From NCBI GenBank assembly GCA_944325165.1, contig CALUZF010000004.1, positions 1-38,802 on the forward strand: a stretch of DNA of 38,802 nucleotides, read 5' to 3'. Made by a program: the position numbers and the translations under genes. Shown here in pieces: positions 26,307-34,204 of this stretch. This DNA comes from Candidatus Gastranaerophilales bacterium (lineage in GTDB: Bacteria > Cyanobacteriota > Vampirovibrionia > Gastranaerophilales > Gastranaerophilaceae). Below the pieces are notes generated by a model, which saw only the letters and a program-made list of their open reading frames with translations, was not told where the DNA came from and ran no database searches. Each line of letters begins with the position of its first letter. The first letter of the stretch is position 1.

Positions 26307-26801
26307 ATGTGTACTCCTGCTTTGGGTGCAATTTCTGCTATTTCTTCCATTGCGACAGGTGTTTTGGGAGAAGTATCTAATATTAAATCAAATAGGGATA
26401 ATTATAAATATAGGACGCAAGTTGCTCTAAATAATGCAAAAATAGCTCAAGATGAAGCATTAAGGCAGCAACAGCTAGGTATAGAAAAGTCAAGACTTGA
26501 AAAAATCGAAGGTATTCAAAAGGCAAATAAGCTAAAGGCGATAAATTCTGCTTCTGGATTTGATTTAAATTCTCAAACGAATACTTTAGCTTATCAAGAT
26601 GTTACTGATTTGGCTGATTATAATGCAGAAAATATCAAAAAAGAATATGAAGTGCGTGCTGATAATTATTTTAACCAAGCAAACAGTTATTTAAATTCAG
26701 CAAAACAAGCAAGAAAGGAATACAACCAATCATTGTTTGATTATTCTCTTAATGCTTTAGGAAAAATTCAAAATGTTGCAGGCAGTTGGTATTCAAATTA
26801 G
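26307..26801 (+). CDS. Internal virion (gp14-like) protein
   Basis: A 164-residue protein. The N-terminus MCTPALGAISAISSIATGVLGE is a small-residue hydrophobic stretch, followed by long helices rich in Ala, Gln and Lys with repeated 'RQQQ', 'NQANSYL' and 'AKQARKEY' patterns. This is the layout of the T7 gp14-type ejection protein, which forms a pore in the outer membrane during DNA delivery. No gp15- or gp16-sized partner is present. AAAGGAG precedes the ATG. Confidence 0.7.
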   Translation: MCTPALGAISAISSIATGVLGEVSNIKSNRDNYKYRTQVALNNAKIAQDEALRQQQLGIEKSRLEKIEGIQKANKLKAINSASGFDLNSQTNTLAYQDVTDLADYNAENIKKEYEVRADNYFNQANSYLNSAKQARKEYNQSLFDYSLNALGKIQNVAGSWYSN

Positions 26802-26814
26802 AAAGGAGCATTAA

Positions 26815-27408
26815 ATGACATTTTCAAAAGCACAGATTTTTAATATTACGCTGAATATTTTAGGTGTTTCTATGCCTCTTGAAAATCCTAATTCGTCTGA
26901 TAATCGTGCAATACTTTTGAATAATTATTATGATTTAGCAAGAGACTATGTTTTAAAGGATTTTGATTGGAATTTTGCTTCAACATTTAGAGAGCTCTCC
27001 TTGTGTGAAAATCAATTGAAATATTCTAATTTCAAATATTGTTATTCTTATCCTAATGATTGTATTTGTGCTCGCGATGTTTTTCATAAAGAAAATTATA
27101 TACAGCAAAAATTTTGCATTTCTTCATTAATTGATGGTGAGACTGTAATTTTAACTGATGTCGAAGATGCGATTTTGAGATATACAAAAAGAGTTGATAA
27201 AGAAGTTTATTTTTCATGTGAATTTGTTATGGCTCTGTCTTATTACCTTGCTTCTTTGACTAGCAGTGTTATAACAGGAAGCGTACAAAAAGGAGAACTT
27301 GCTTGGGAAAAATATAATAAAATCTTATCTCATGCAAAAGTCCTTAATGCTTATGAGGGTGGCGAAGTTTTATTTGATGAAAGAACTTATTTGGATTCGA
27401 GGTGTTGA
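26815..27408 (+). CDS. Tail tubular protein A (gp11-like)
   Basis: A 197-residue adaptor that sits below the portal. It starts with the SKAQIFNITLNILG pattern, and YYDLARDYVLKDFDWNFAS is the signature block of tail tubular protein A and P22 gp4-like adaptors. AAAGGAG precedes the ATG, and tail tubular B follows immediately, as is normal. Confidence 0.85.
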   Translation: MTFSKAQIFNITLNILGVSMPLENPNSSDNRAILLNNYYDLARDYVLKDFDWNFASTFRELSLCENQLKYSNFKYCYSYPNDCICARDVFHKENYIQQKFCISSLIDGETVILTDVEDAILRYTKRVDKEVYFSCEFVMALSYYLASLTSSVITGSVQKGELAWEKYNKILSHAKVLNAYEGGEVLFDERTYLDSRC

Positions 27409-27410
27409 TT

Positions 27411-29471
27411 ATGAGCATTAGAGTTAATCAAAATTCATTTTCAAAGGGAGTTTTATCCCCTTCTTTGCAAGGTAGAATAGATTTAGAGCAATATGCTTTG
27501 GGATTAAAAAGACTTGAAAATGGTATGGTTTTACAAGAAGGCTGTATTGTAAATCGCCCCGGTCTTGAATATATTGCTAAAACTAAATTTGCAAATAAAA
27601 AATGCCGTTTGATACCTTTTATTTTTGATATAAACGAAAATTATATTTTGGAATTAGGCGATAAATATATTCGTTTTATCAATAATGGAGGTTATATTCT
27701 CGATGATGATAATGAAATCTATGAAATAGAATCTCCTTATCTTGAAGAGGATTTATTTGACATAGATTATGTTCAGCAGGCTGATGTTATAACTTTTGTT
27801 CATAAAAATTATAAGCCTGCTGATCTTGCAAGATATGCTCATAATAATTGGGAATTAACTGAAATTGATTTTGTGGCTTCTATAGAAGCTCCCGTTGGTT
27901 TGAGTGCTAAATATACAGGTTCTACCACATCAAATACAACAACATATAAATATGTTGTTTGTGCGGTTGATAAAAATACAAATGAGGAAAGTCCAAGAAG
28001 CGCAACTGTTAGTGTTGTAGGGCACTTAGAAGCTTATTGGACAACATCAGAGTATATTGATATATCTTGGACAAAAGTTGCAAATGCACTTGAATATAAT
28101 GTTTATAGGGCAGTTAATGGAATATTTGGATATGTCGGAACTACAAGTACTAATTCTTTTAGAGATAATAATATAGAACCAGATTTATCAAGTTGTGCTC
28201 CAACTTCAAATAACCCGTTTGAAAATGAAAATCCATCGTGCGTTTGTTATTATCAACAAAGAAAAATTTTTGCAGCATCTGATTCTTCTCCTCAAACTTT
28301 TTGGGCGACACAAAGCGGTTCAAATAAAAACTTTAATATTTCACGCCCTTTAAATGCAACTGATTCTGTAACCATGTCGATTTATGATAACGTTGCAAAT
28401 GTAATTCAGCATTTAATTCCTTTTGATGATTTAATTGTCATGACAACAAATGCCGAATGGACGGTAAATGGTACTGATGGCGTATTTTGCGCAAATCCAT
28501 CGCCTGTATCTAATATGCAATCTTATTATGGCTCATCCAAAATTAAACCTGTTATTTCTGGTTCTATGGTTTTGTTTGTACAGTCCGGAGGCAATATTGT
28601 TCGTGATTTAGGATATAATTATTTATCTGATTCTTATGATGGCGAAGAATTGACATTGTTTTCAAATCATTTGTTTGAAGGTAAAAAAATTATCGATATG
28701 TCTTATTCTAAAGAGCCTTATCGTATTTTGTGGTGCGTTATGGATGATGGCACTATAAATGCACTAACATATAATCCTAAGCAAAAAATTTCCGCATGGC
28801 ATAAACATACAACCAAAGGCTCTTTTGAAAGTGTCAGCGTTGTTAGAGAAAATAATGAAGATATTGCATATTTTGTTATAAAAAGAATAATTAACAATCA
28901 AGAAATAAGGTATATTGAAAGGTTTAAATCAAGAACGCTTAGCTCTCTTGAAAACGCTTTTTTCTTAGATAGCGCACTTGCCGTTAATTTTGAACAAGAA
29001 GTTGACACTATTAGCGGTTTAGAACATCTTGCTAATGAAAATGTTAATGCGCTGTTGGATTATGGCGTTGTTGAAAATTTGACTGTCAGCTCAAATGGTG
29101 TGGTAGAGCTTCCCTATAAGGCTAAAAATATAGTTATAGGCTTACCTTATGAATTTGTACTTGAAACTTTAAATATCGAAGCTCAAGGTACTTTAGGAAT
29201 TGAAAAATTAATCAATAAGGTGGAAGTTAAAATATATAATTCAAGAGAAGATTTTTTTATTTTAAATGATAATGGCACTATTTTTCAAAATTCAAGAAGT
29301 GTTGAAAGTGTCAATAATCCTAAAAAACTTTTTTCAAAGAATGTCGAATTTTGCCCTCTTTCTAATCCTTCAAAAGAAGAAAGTGTAACTTTAATACAAA
29401 AATTTCCACTTCCTCTTTGTATTTTAGATATTTCAACAACAATATCTCTGCAAGAGGTTGAAAAATTATGA
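27411..29471 (+). CDS. Tail tubular protein B (gp12-like nozzle)
   Basis: The nozzle of the short tail, 686 residues. I start it at ATG 27411, with GAGGTG 6 bp before, rather than at a TTG three codons earlier. NSFSKGVLSPSLQGRIDLEQY, then LENGMVLQEGCIVNRPGLEYIA, is the standard N-terminus of these proteins. WTTSEYIDISWTKVANALEYNVYRA is a fibronectin III-like insert, found in several tail proteins. VCYYQQRKIFAASDSSPQTFWATQ is a further family block. The next gene overlaps through ATGA. Confidence 0.88.
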   Translation: MSIRVNQNSFSKGVLSPSLQGRIDLEQYALGLKRLENGMVLQEGCIVNRPGLEYIAKTKFANKKCRLIPFIFDINENYILELGDKYIRFINNGGYILDDDNEIYEIESPYLEEDLFDIDYVQQADVITFVHKNYKPADLARYAHNNWELTEIDFVASIEAPVGLSAKYTGSTTSNTTTYKYVVCAVDKNTNEESPRSATVSVVGHLEAYWTTSEYIDISWTKVANALEYNVYRAVNGIFGYVGTTSTNSFRDNNIEPDLSSCAPTSNNPFENENPSCVCYYQQRKIFAASDSSPQTFWATQSGSNKNFNISRPLNATDSVTMSIYDNVANVIQHLIPFDDLIVMTTNAEWTVNGTDGVFCANPSPVSNMQSYYGSSKIKPVISGSMVLFVQSGGNIVRDLGYNYLSDSYDGEELTLFSNHLFEGKKIIDMSYSKEPYRILWCVMDDGTINALTYNPKQKISAWHKHTTKGSFESVSVVRENNEDIAYFVIKRIINNQEIRYIERFKSRTLSSLENAFFLDSALAVNFEQEVDTISGLEHLANENVNALLDYGVVENLTVSSNGVVELPYKAKNIVIGLPYEFVLETLNIEAQGTLGIEKLINKVEVKIYNSREDFFILNDNGTIFQNSRSVESVNNPKKLFSKNVEFCPLSNPSKEESVTLIQKFPLPLCILDISTTISLQEVEKL

Positions 29472-29950
29472 TTGAAATAAAGCCTACAAAAAAACTTCTT
29501 TTTGAATTTGTAAATGATTTAAGAGAGCCTGATCTATTGGAATTTAAACAAGTTTATAAGGATAACTCTTTAGAAGAATTTTATAATGTTTGTCTTGATA
29601 ATAATCATTATACATATTTTTTATTAACTGATGATTTTAAGCCGTTGGCTTTGGGTGGAGCATATTGCATTGATTATAACAAAAGTATTGCAAGGGTTTG
29701 GTTGTTGTCAAGCAATCAGATTAAGAATAACAGAATAAATTTATATAAATATATTAAAGAAAAAATTATTTTTTTTAAAAACGAGTATAAGCTTTTATAT
29801 AATTTTATTTTTAAAACAAATTTTGGCTCTTTAAATTGGCTTAAAACATACGGTTTTAATGTCTTAGATATTAATAATAAAGATTATAAATTATTTTATT
29901 TTAGTAAAGGAGAAAATAATTTTGATATACGATATTTCACCTGTGAATAA
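29468..29950 (+). CDS. GNAT-fold virion protein (gp13/DUF2833-like)
   Basis: A 160-residue protein with the GNAT-like layout of DUF2833, the family of T7 gp13, which is needed for virion assembly. It has an N-terminal helix, a beta stretch PLALGGAYCID, a central ARVWLLSS strand and a late LNWLKTYGFNVLD block. The acetyl-CoA P-loop (QxxGxG/A) is not evident, so it is probably structural. It is coupled to the tail tubular B gene and overlaps the tail fibre gene by 29 bp. Confidence 0.7.
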   Translation: MIEIKPTKKLLFEFVNDLREPDLLEFKQVYKDNSLEEFYNVCLDNNHYTYFLLTDDFKPLALGGAYCIDYNKSIARVWLLSSNQIKNNRINLYKYIKEKIIFFKNEYKLLYNFIFKTNFGSLNWLKTYGFNVLDINNKDYKLFYFSKGENNFDIRYFTCE

Positions 29951-31688
29951 TTATATAGGTAATAATACATCTACAGTTTTTGATTTTAATTTTTATATTG
30001 ATGATGAGTCGCAATTAAAAGTGTATTTGTTTGATGAAAATAATGTCAAACATCTTCTTGAATGTGACATTGATTATACTATTTCTGATATTAAAAATAC
30101 TAATGGTGGATATATTACTTTTCCTATTGAGGGCTCAAATTATGAAATTTTAAATGAAAATCAAAAACTTTCTATTGAGCTAGATATTCCTGTTTCTCAA
30201 GAAACTGAATTTAACAATAGTTCTTTATTAAATTTAGAGTCTTTAGAATATTCATTTGATTATTTAACTCGTTTGATTCAAATCTTAAAAAGAAAAATAA
30301 GTTTATGTGTTAAAGTTGAGGAATGTTCGGATAACACTCCTGAAGATTTAATGGAAGCTATAAATGAAGCAAATATAAGTGCAAGTTCATCAGCTAATAC
30401 AGCTATTTTAAATAAAGAACAAGCAATCAGTGCATCTGAAGCTGCTCAAAGTGCAAAAGATAACGCTCAAGAAATTTTACAAGAAACCAAAGATGTTAAA
30501 GACGAAATACTTTCTTGCGGGATGTTTAAACATAATTTATTTGATATGAGAGTTTCAGATTATATTTTAAATGATATTGAAACTATGGGCTGGGCGCCGC
30601 AAGGTTCTTATGTAAATGCCTCAGATTATCCTGATTTTTATGATAGCTGTATTTCTCAAAAAAATAATGCAACTCAAAAACAATTAACCTTATCTGGAAA
30701 TAATATAAATATTTATGAAAATGCAAATGGCCATAAATTTTTTGATATTACTAATAAAACATTTATCGATAATTGGCTTAATACTTATGATAGTGCAAAT
30801 TTTTATGGTATTGATACGCAAAATGAAAGAATATTGCTTCCAAGAAATAAAACTTTTTTATCGTTTAATATTGACACATCTCAATTTGCTTCAAATGAAG
30901 ATAATGCAAAAATTTTGTATTATTGTGTAGGTAACACTGTTGTACAAAATGCGCAAACTACTGTAGTTGATATGACTACAAGTACAAATGATACACTTCC
31001 TATGTTTGCTGCAATGTGTTTTGATTTTGTACCGAATAATCCTTCTTGGGTTAAGGCAAATACAAAATGTTCATCTTTGATTTATCAATCTTGTTATTCT
31101 ACTTTAATTAATGCGCGAAATGGTACAAATCCTTCGGGAATTAAAGTTTTAGATATAGACGATATTGATGATGTTTCTAATTATCCTGCATATTGGATAG
31201 TAGATCAAGATGAGCTTGTATTTTATACTCCTCAAACTTCCGTTAATTCAAATAGCACAAACGCTTCAAATTTATATTTTAAAGTTGCAAATGCTCTTGA
31301 AAATACAGAAATTACCGATGTTGGGTATATTTTGGATGAAGTAGATAAAAAATTTGATAAGAGTTTGATTAAGGCTTATATCGTTCAAACTTATAAAAAA
31401 GGTGCTTCATGGTATCGAAAATGGTCTGATGGTTTTTTAGAACAAGGAAGTTCGGTTGCTGTTTCGATTTCATCAAATAAAGAAGTGTCAGTATCGTTGT
31501 TGGTATCTTATCCAAATACAAATTATTCTTTAGTTGTGCAAAGAAAAAATTCTACCAATGTTGCTAGTGGCAGTTATCCTACAGGATTAGCTGGTGAAAT
31601 TTGGTCTAAATCAAAATCTTCTTTTGAATCCTATTGTTTTTCTGGAGTTTCCAGAATTGATTGGATAGCTTGTGGGTATGTAAGTTAG
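29922..31688 (+). CDS. Tail fibre protein with T7-type N-terminal anchor
   Basis: A 588-residue receptor-binding protein. It starts at TTG 29922, with AAAGGAG 9 bp before. The first 140 residues (NNYIGNNTSTVFDFNFYI... VYLFD) match the T7 gp17 N-terminal anchor that attaches fibres to the tail. A coiled coil of Ala/Ser/Glu repeats around residues 145-190 follows, then a beta-rich distal part. The last 110 residues with WYRKWSDGFLEQGS and the closing IDWIACGYVS form the tip. No reverse transcriptase or template repeat for tip diversification is present. Host specificity would be decided here. Confidence 0.85.
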   Translation: MIYDISPVNNYIGNNTSTVFDFNFYIDDESQLKVYLFDENNVKHLLECDIDYTISDIKNTNGGYITFPIEGSNYEILNENQKLSIELDIPVSQETEFNNSSLLNLESLEYSFDYLTRLIQILKRKISLCVKVEECSDNTPEDLMEAINEANISASSSANTAILNKEQAISASEAAQSAKDNAQEILQETKDVKDEILSCGMFKHNLFDMRVSDYILNDIETMGWAPQGSYVNASDYPDFYDSCISQKNNATQKQLTLSGNNINIYENANGHKFFDITNKTFIDNWLNTYDSANFYGIDTQNERILLPRNKTFLSFNIDTSQFASNEDNAKILYYCVGNTVVQNAQTTVVDMTTSTNDTLPMFAAMCFDFVPNNPSWVKANTKCSSLIYQSCYSTLINARNGTNPSGIKVLDIDDIDDVSNYPAYWIVDQDELVFYTPQTSVNSNSTNASNLYFKVANALENTEITDVGYILDEVDKKFDKSLIKAYIVQTYKKGASWYRKWSDGFLEQGSSVAVSISSNKEVSVSLLVSYPNTNYSLVVQRKNSTNVASGSYPTGLAGEIWSKSKSSFESYCFSGVSRIDWIACGYVS

Positions 31689-31696
31689 GAGGAGTT

Positions 31697-32185
31697 ATGA
31701 GTTATAAATTAGATAAACCATATACTGATGAGCAAAGAGCGAATTTTATTGTTGAATATAATCACAATCAAGGATTAATAATTGAAGAAACAGACACTGC
31801 ATTATATGCACTTGAATCTTATGAAAAATTAGTCGGTGATGAAGTAATAGATAACACTGAAGAATATGAACAAAAACAAGCGCAAATTGAAGCGCAAAGA
31901 ATAGCAATGCTTTATTTAACGAGTGCCGATGTAGAGCGTGCAATATATAAAGCTCGCGGCATGGATTTTGATGATATTATTGCTTTTTTAGAAGCTCAAC
32001 CATTATCAGAAGATGGAAATCCCCAAGTTGATATTAAAGCATTAAAAATTGAGCTTAAGGCAAATAATTTTTATAGAGGTAATCCTTATATTGATATAGT
32101 TGGAAATCTTTTAGGGTTTAGCTCTCAACAATTAAATGATTTTTTTGAGGATGGTAATTATGAGCATTTGTTGGTATCAGGATAA
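31697..32185 (+). CDS. Tail fibre-associated or chaperone-like phage protein
   Basis: I start it at ATG 31697, which has AGGAGGAG just before, giving 162 residues; an earlier frame start at 31661 lies inside the fibre gene. The N-terminus MSYKLDKPYTDEQRANFIVEYN and a central helix rich in Glu/Gln (EEYEQKQAQIEAQRIAMLY) resemble small proteins often found right after tail fibre genes, some of them fibre assembly chaperones. The function is inferred only from position. Confidence 0.62.
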   Translation: MSYKLDKPYTDEQRANFIVEYNHNQGLIIEETDTALYALESYEKLVGDEVIDNTEEYEQKQAQIEAQRIAMLYLTSADVERAIYKARGMDFDDIIAFLEAQPLSEDGNPQVDIKALKIELKANNFYRGNPYIDIVGNLLGFSSQQLNDFFEDGNYEHLLVSG

Positions 32186-32615
32186 TGAAATTATTATTAA
32201 TTTTGATAAAATACCAAAAGTTGTTATGAGATATATTACTCCTATTTCTTCAGATGATGAAATTGATGATATAATCAATAAACCTTTTATAAATTTGTCT
32301 GATTTAAGTGTTAATCTTTGTGATTTAAAAAAAGAAAAAAATTATAATTTTATAATTAATAAAAATTATTGTTGGGATGGAGCTACAATACCAAGGATGT
32401 TTTGGAGATTAATCGGTTCTAAAACTGATAATAAATTTTTAATTCCATCTTTAATTCATGATGTATTATGTGAAAACCATAATTATATAGATAATGACAG
32501 ATATTTTTCAACTTGTGTTTTTGAAAGACTTTTATATGTTTCAAAAGTCAATGCATTTAACAGATGGATGATTAAACATAGTGTTGATAATTATCAAAAA
32601 TTTTGCGGGTGGTGA
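32160..32615 (+). CDS. DUF1353 phage protein
   Basis: A 151-residue protein. The start at ATG 32160 has a GAGG at workable spacing; two upstream in-frame ATGs have none. YCWDGATIPRMFWRLIGSK, then LIPSLIHDVLCENHNY, is the DUF1353 signature, a small phage-encoded family with conserved His-Asp and no proven role. It overlaps the preceding gene by 26 bp and its stop TGATG overlaps the holin candidate. Confidence 0.8.
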   Translation: MSICWYQDNEIIINFDKIPKVVMRYITPISSDDEIDDIINKPFINLSDLSVNLCDLKKEKNYNFIINKNYCWDGATIPRMFWRLIGSKTDNKFLIPSLIHDVLCENHNYIDNDRYFSTCVFERLLYVSKVNAFNRWMIKHSVDNYQKFCGW

Positions 32616-32848
32616 TGGTTGACTATTCTGATATAGCTTATTATTCTATTCTTGCAACAGGTGCTTTAGTTGGTGTTTTTAAAAGTGTTGATTGGTTGAT
32701 TTCTACAAAATATCGCACAAAAGATGATTGTGAAAAGTGTAGAAATATTATCTATGAAACAATTAATAAAGATAGAGACTTGCTTGTTCGTCTTGATGCA
32801 AAAATGGACTTGGTTTTAGAAAAAATGAAAGAAGATAATGAAGATTAA
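32615..32848 (+). CDS. Holin candidate
   Basis: About 77 residues from the ATG that overlaps the preceding stop (TGATG). One membrane helix near the N-terminus (IAYYSILATGALVGVFKSVDWLI) is followed by a charged helical tail with two Cys (DDCEKCR). It sits immediately before the endolysin, which is where holins lie. No specific holin family is recognised; a membrane anchor of another kind is possible. Confidence 0.6.
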   Translation: MVDYSDIAYYSILATGALVGVFKSVDWLISTKYRTKDDCEKCRNIIYETINKDRDLLVRLDAKMDLVLEKMKEDNED

Positions 32849-33236
32849 TTTTAAAATTTCTGAATTTATTAATTCGGATACTGCAATCAAAAATAAAATT
32901 AATAATATGCCGGATATTAATTCTATGGATAATATTTTGGATTTAATAATAAATTGTATGCAGCCTGCTAGAGAATTATTTAATTTGCCTATTGTCGTGA
33001 CATCGGGTTATAGATGTCAAAAGTTAAATAAGCTTGTTGGCGGTTCAATTAATTCTCAGCATTTAAATGGTTGCGCTGCTGATTTTATAATTAAAAATAT
33101 GAAGCCCGTTGAAATTATTGAAAGAATTAAAAGTTCTAATATTTGCTATGATCAGTTAATAAATGAATATGATAAATGGGTGCATATCTCTTATAATAAA
33201 AATAATAATAGAATGCAAATTTTAAAAATCAAATAA
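32838..33236 (+). CDS. Peptidase M15-type endolysin
   Basis: A 132-residue peptidoglycan peptidase of the M15A type, without a signal peptide. SGYRCQKLNKLVGGSINSQH is the substrate and first zinc block (His75), Asp82 lies in GCAADF, and His116 in DKWVHISY completes the zinc site. It cuts peptide cross-links to release phage particles, with export presumably by the holin. It overlaps the holin gene by 11 bp and is the last gene of the phage block. Confidence 0.9.
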   Translation: MKINFKISEFINSDTAIKNKINNMPDINSMDNILDLIINCMQPARELFNLPIVVTSGYRCQKLNKLVGGSINSQHLNGCAADFIIKNMKPVEIIERIKSSNICYDQLINEYDKWVHISYNKNNNRMQILKIK

Positions 33237-33241
33237 AAAAG

Positions 33242-33270
33242 AAAAAGCTCTGCAATCGCAGAGTTTTTTT
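33242..33270 (+). terminator. Terminator of the phage late operon
   Basis: CTCTGC/GCAGAG with a 4-nt loop, extended by five A-T pairs and followed by T. It lies 6 bp after the endolysin stop codon. Confidence 0.88.
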
Positions 33271-33289
33271 GTAGTTAGTTATATAGGAG

Positions 33290-34105
33290 TTATATATTTA
33301 AATAATTTATATATTGACTGTCGAAACTTCCTTTTGTCCCCATATCATAAAGAATCATTTTTGCACATATATCATTTAGGGATTTTTTATAAGGTCTATC
33401 TTCTTTTAGTGCACAATATACATCAGATATTGTTAGAGCTTGATTTTCATGGTTTCTTTTAACTTTTTTTTCATAGTCATGATGCTCATAGGCTAATTGT
33501 GCAACTTTTGGATTTAAATCCGTTGTAGTTAATATTTCATAGCTTAATTGATTGTGAAGTTCGATTATTGCTCGTTCTTTTAGTGTTAATTTACCTTTTT
33601 TATTTAAAATGTCACTTGGTATAAAACCTTTGCCTATATCATGTAAAAGTGCTGCTTGAGCAAGATATAAGTATGTAATTTCATTTTTATTATGTCCCAT
33701 GTTGCAATATAATTTTTGTGCTGTTTTACAAGTCGGGATTAAATGCGACATGATAATCGAATATACATTTTCATAATTGAATTCTGGATTTAAATTATTT
33801 TCTTTAATAATTTTTGTTATATTGGGATTGATTTTAATCGCTTTTTTGATTGTACTTTCATTTACATATTTTCTAATAAAGCGAACAGGCTGAATAAGTG
33901 CAAGATTTGCTTCGTTAAAATCAATGCTCGTTGCAAATTTTTTATTTGCTTCAAGAGCTTTCGATATATCAATATCATGCGCTAAACTTCCCATATTCAA
34001 ATTATGTACTTCAAAGTATTTTTGATATGGAGATGTAGCACTAGTATTATTTTCACTATTTTGGCTTGTTGCTTTTTTTAAGCCAATTCGCTCTAAAAAA
34101 CCCAT
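33290..34105 (-). CDS. HD-domain phosphohydrolase-like protein, HD-GYP related
   Basis: A 271-residue cytosolic protein. Residues 110-260 form an HD domain: LLHDIGKG with His155-Asp156, ELHNQLSYEIL with His184, EHHDY with His208-His209, and SDVYCALKEDRPYKKS with Asp228. The order and the DVY...RPY block resemble HD-GYP c-di-GMP phosphodiesterases, but the GYP motif after HH is missing (YEKKVKRN instead). The N-terminal 100 residues show no known domain. It is probably a metal-dependent phosphohydrolase or signalling protein; the substrate is uncertain. It lies just outside the phage terminator and may be a host gene. Confidence 0.72.
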   Translation of the reverse strand: MGFLERIGLKKATSQNSENNTSATSPYQKYFEVHNLNMGSLAHDIDISKALEANKKFATSIDFNEANLALIQPVRFIRKYVNESTIKKAIKINPNITKIIKENNLNPEFNYENVYSIIMSHLIPTCKTAQKLYCNMGHNKNEITYLYLAQAALLHDIGKGFIPSDILNKKGKLTLKERAIIELHNQLSYEILTTTDLNPKVAQLAYEHHDYEKKVKRNHENQALTISDVYCALKEDRPYKKSLNDICAKMILYDMGTKGSFDSQYINYLNI

Positions 34106-34204
34106 TCTAACCTACTAATTTTATAAACACACTTTCCTATATGTTTATTTAAAGTATTTTTTTGGGGTTCTATTGCTTTTTTGTATATACGATTTTAACA
34201 AATA

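Larger units (their letters stand above)
18982..33270 (+). mobile_element. Podovirus-type structural and lysis gene block
   Basis: About 14.3 kb with 19 phage-type genes on the plus strand and one inverted gene. The order is packaging, portal, scaffold, capsid, cement, internal protein, tail tube, tail fibre, lysis, typical of short-tailed phages. Genes are tightly packed, mostly with good ribosome sites, and none is visibly broken. No integrase, repressor, excisionase or replication gene lies inside or beside it. The left side abuts the host tRNA-His promoter and the right side a terminator and host genes. I see no direct repeat that would serve as attachment sites for this block. It is either a prophage that lost its early region or a domesticated particle-producing cluster. 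Confidence 0.85.

Noticed and set aside
29922-31688. Diversity-generating retroelement at the tail fibre, as in BPP-1
   Set aside because: No reverse transcriptase gene and no template/variable repeat pair were seen, and the fibre tip lacks the C-type lectin pattern.
18738-33270. tRNA-His as the attachment site of the phage block
   Set aside because: The phage genes lie on the 5' side of the tRNA beyond its intact promoter, while the tRNA-end copies all lie on the 3' side. No copy of the core was seen near 33270.
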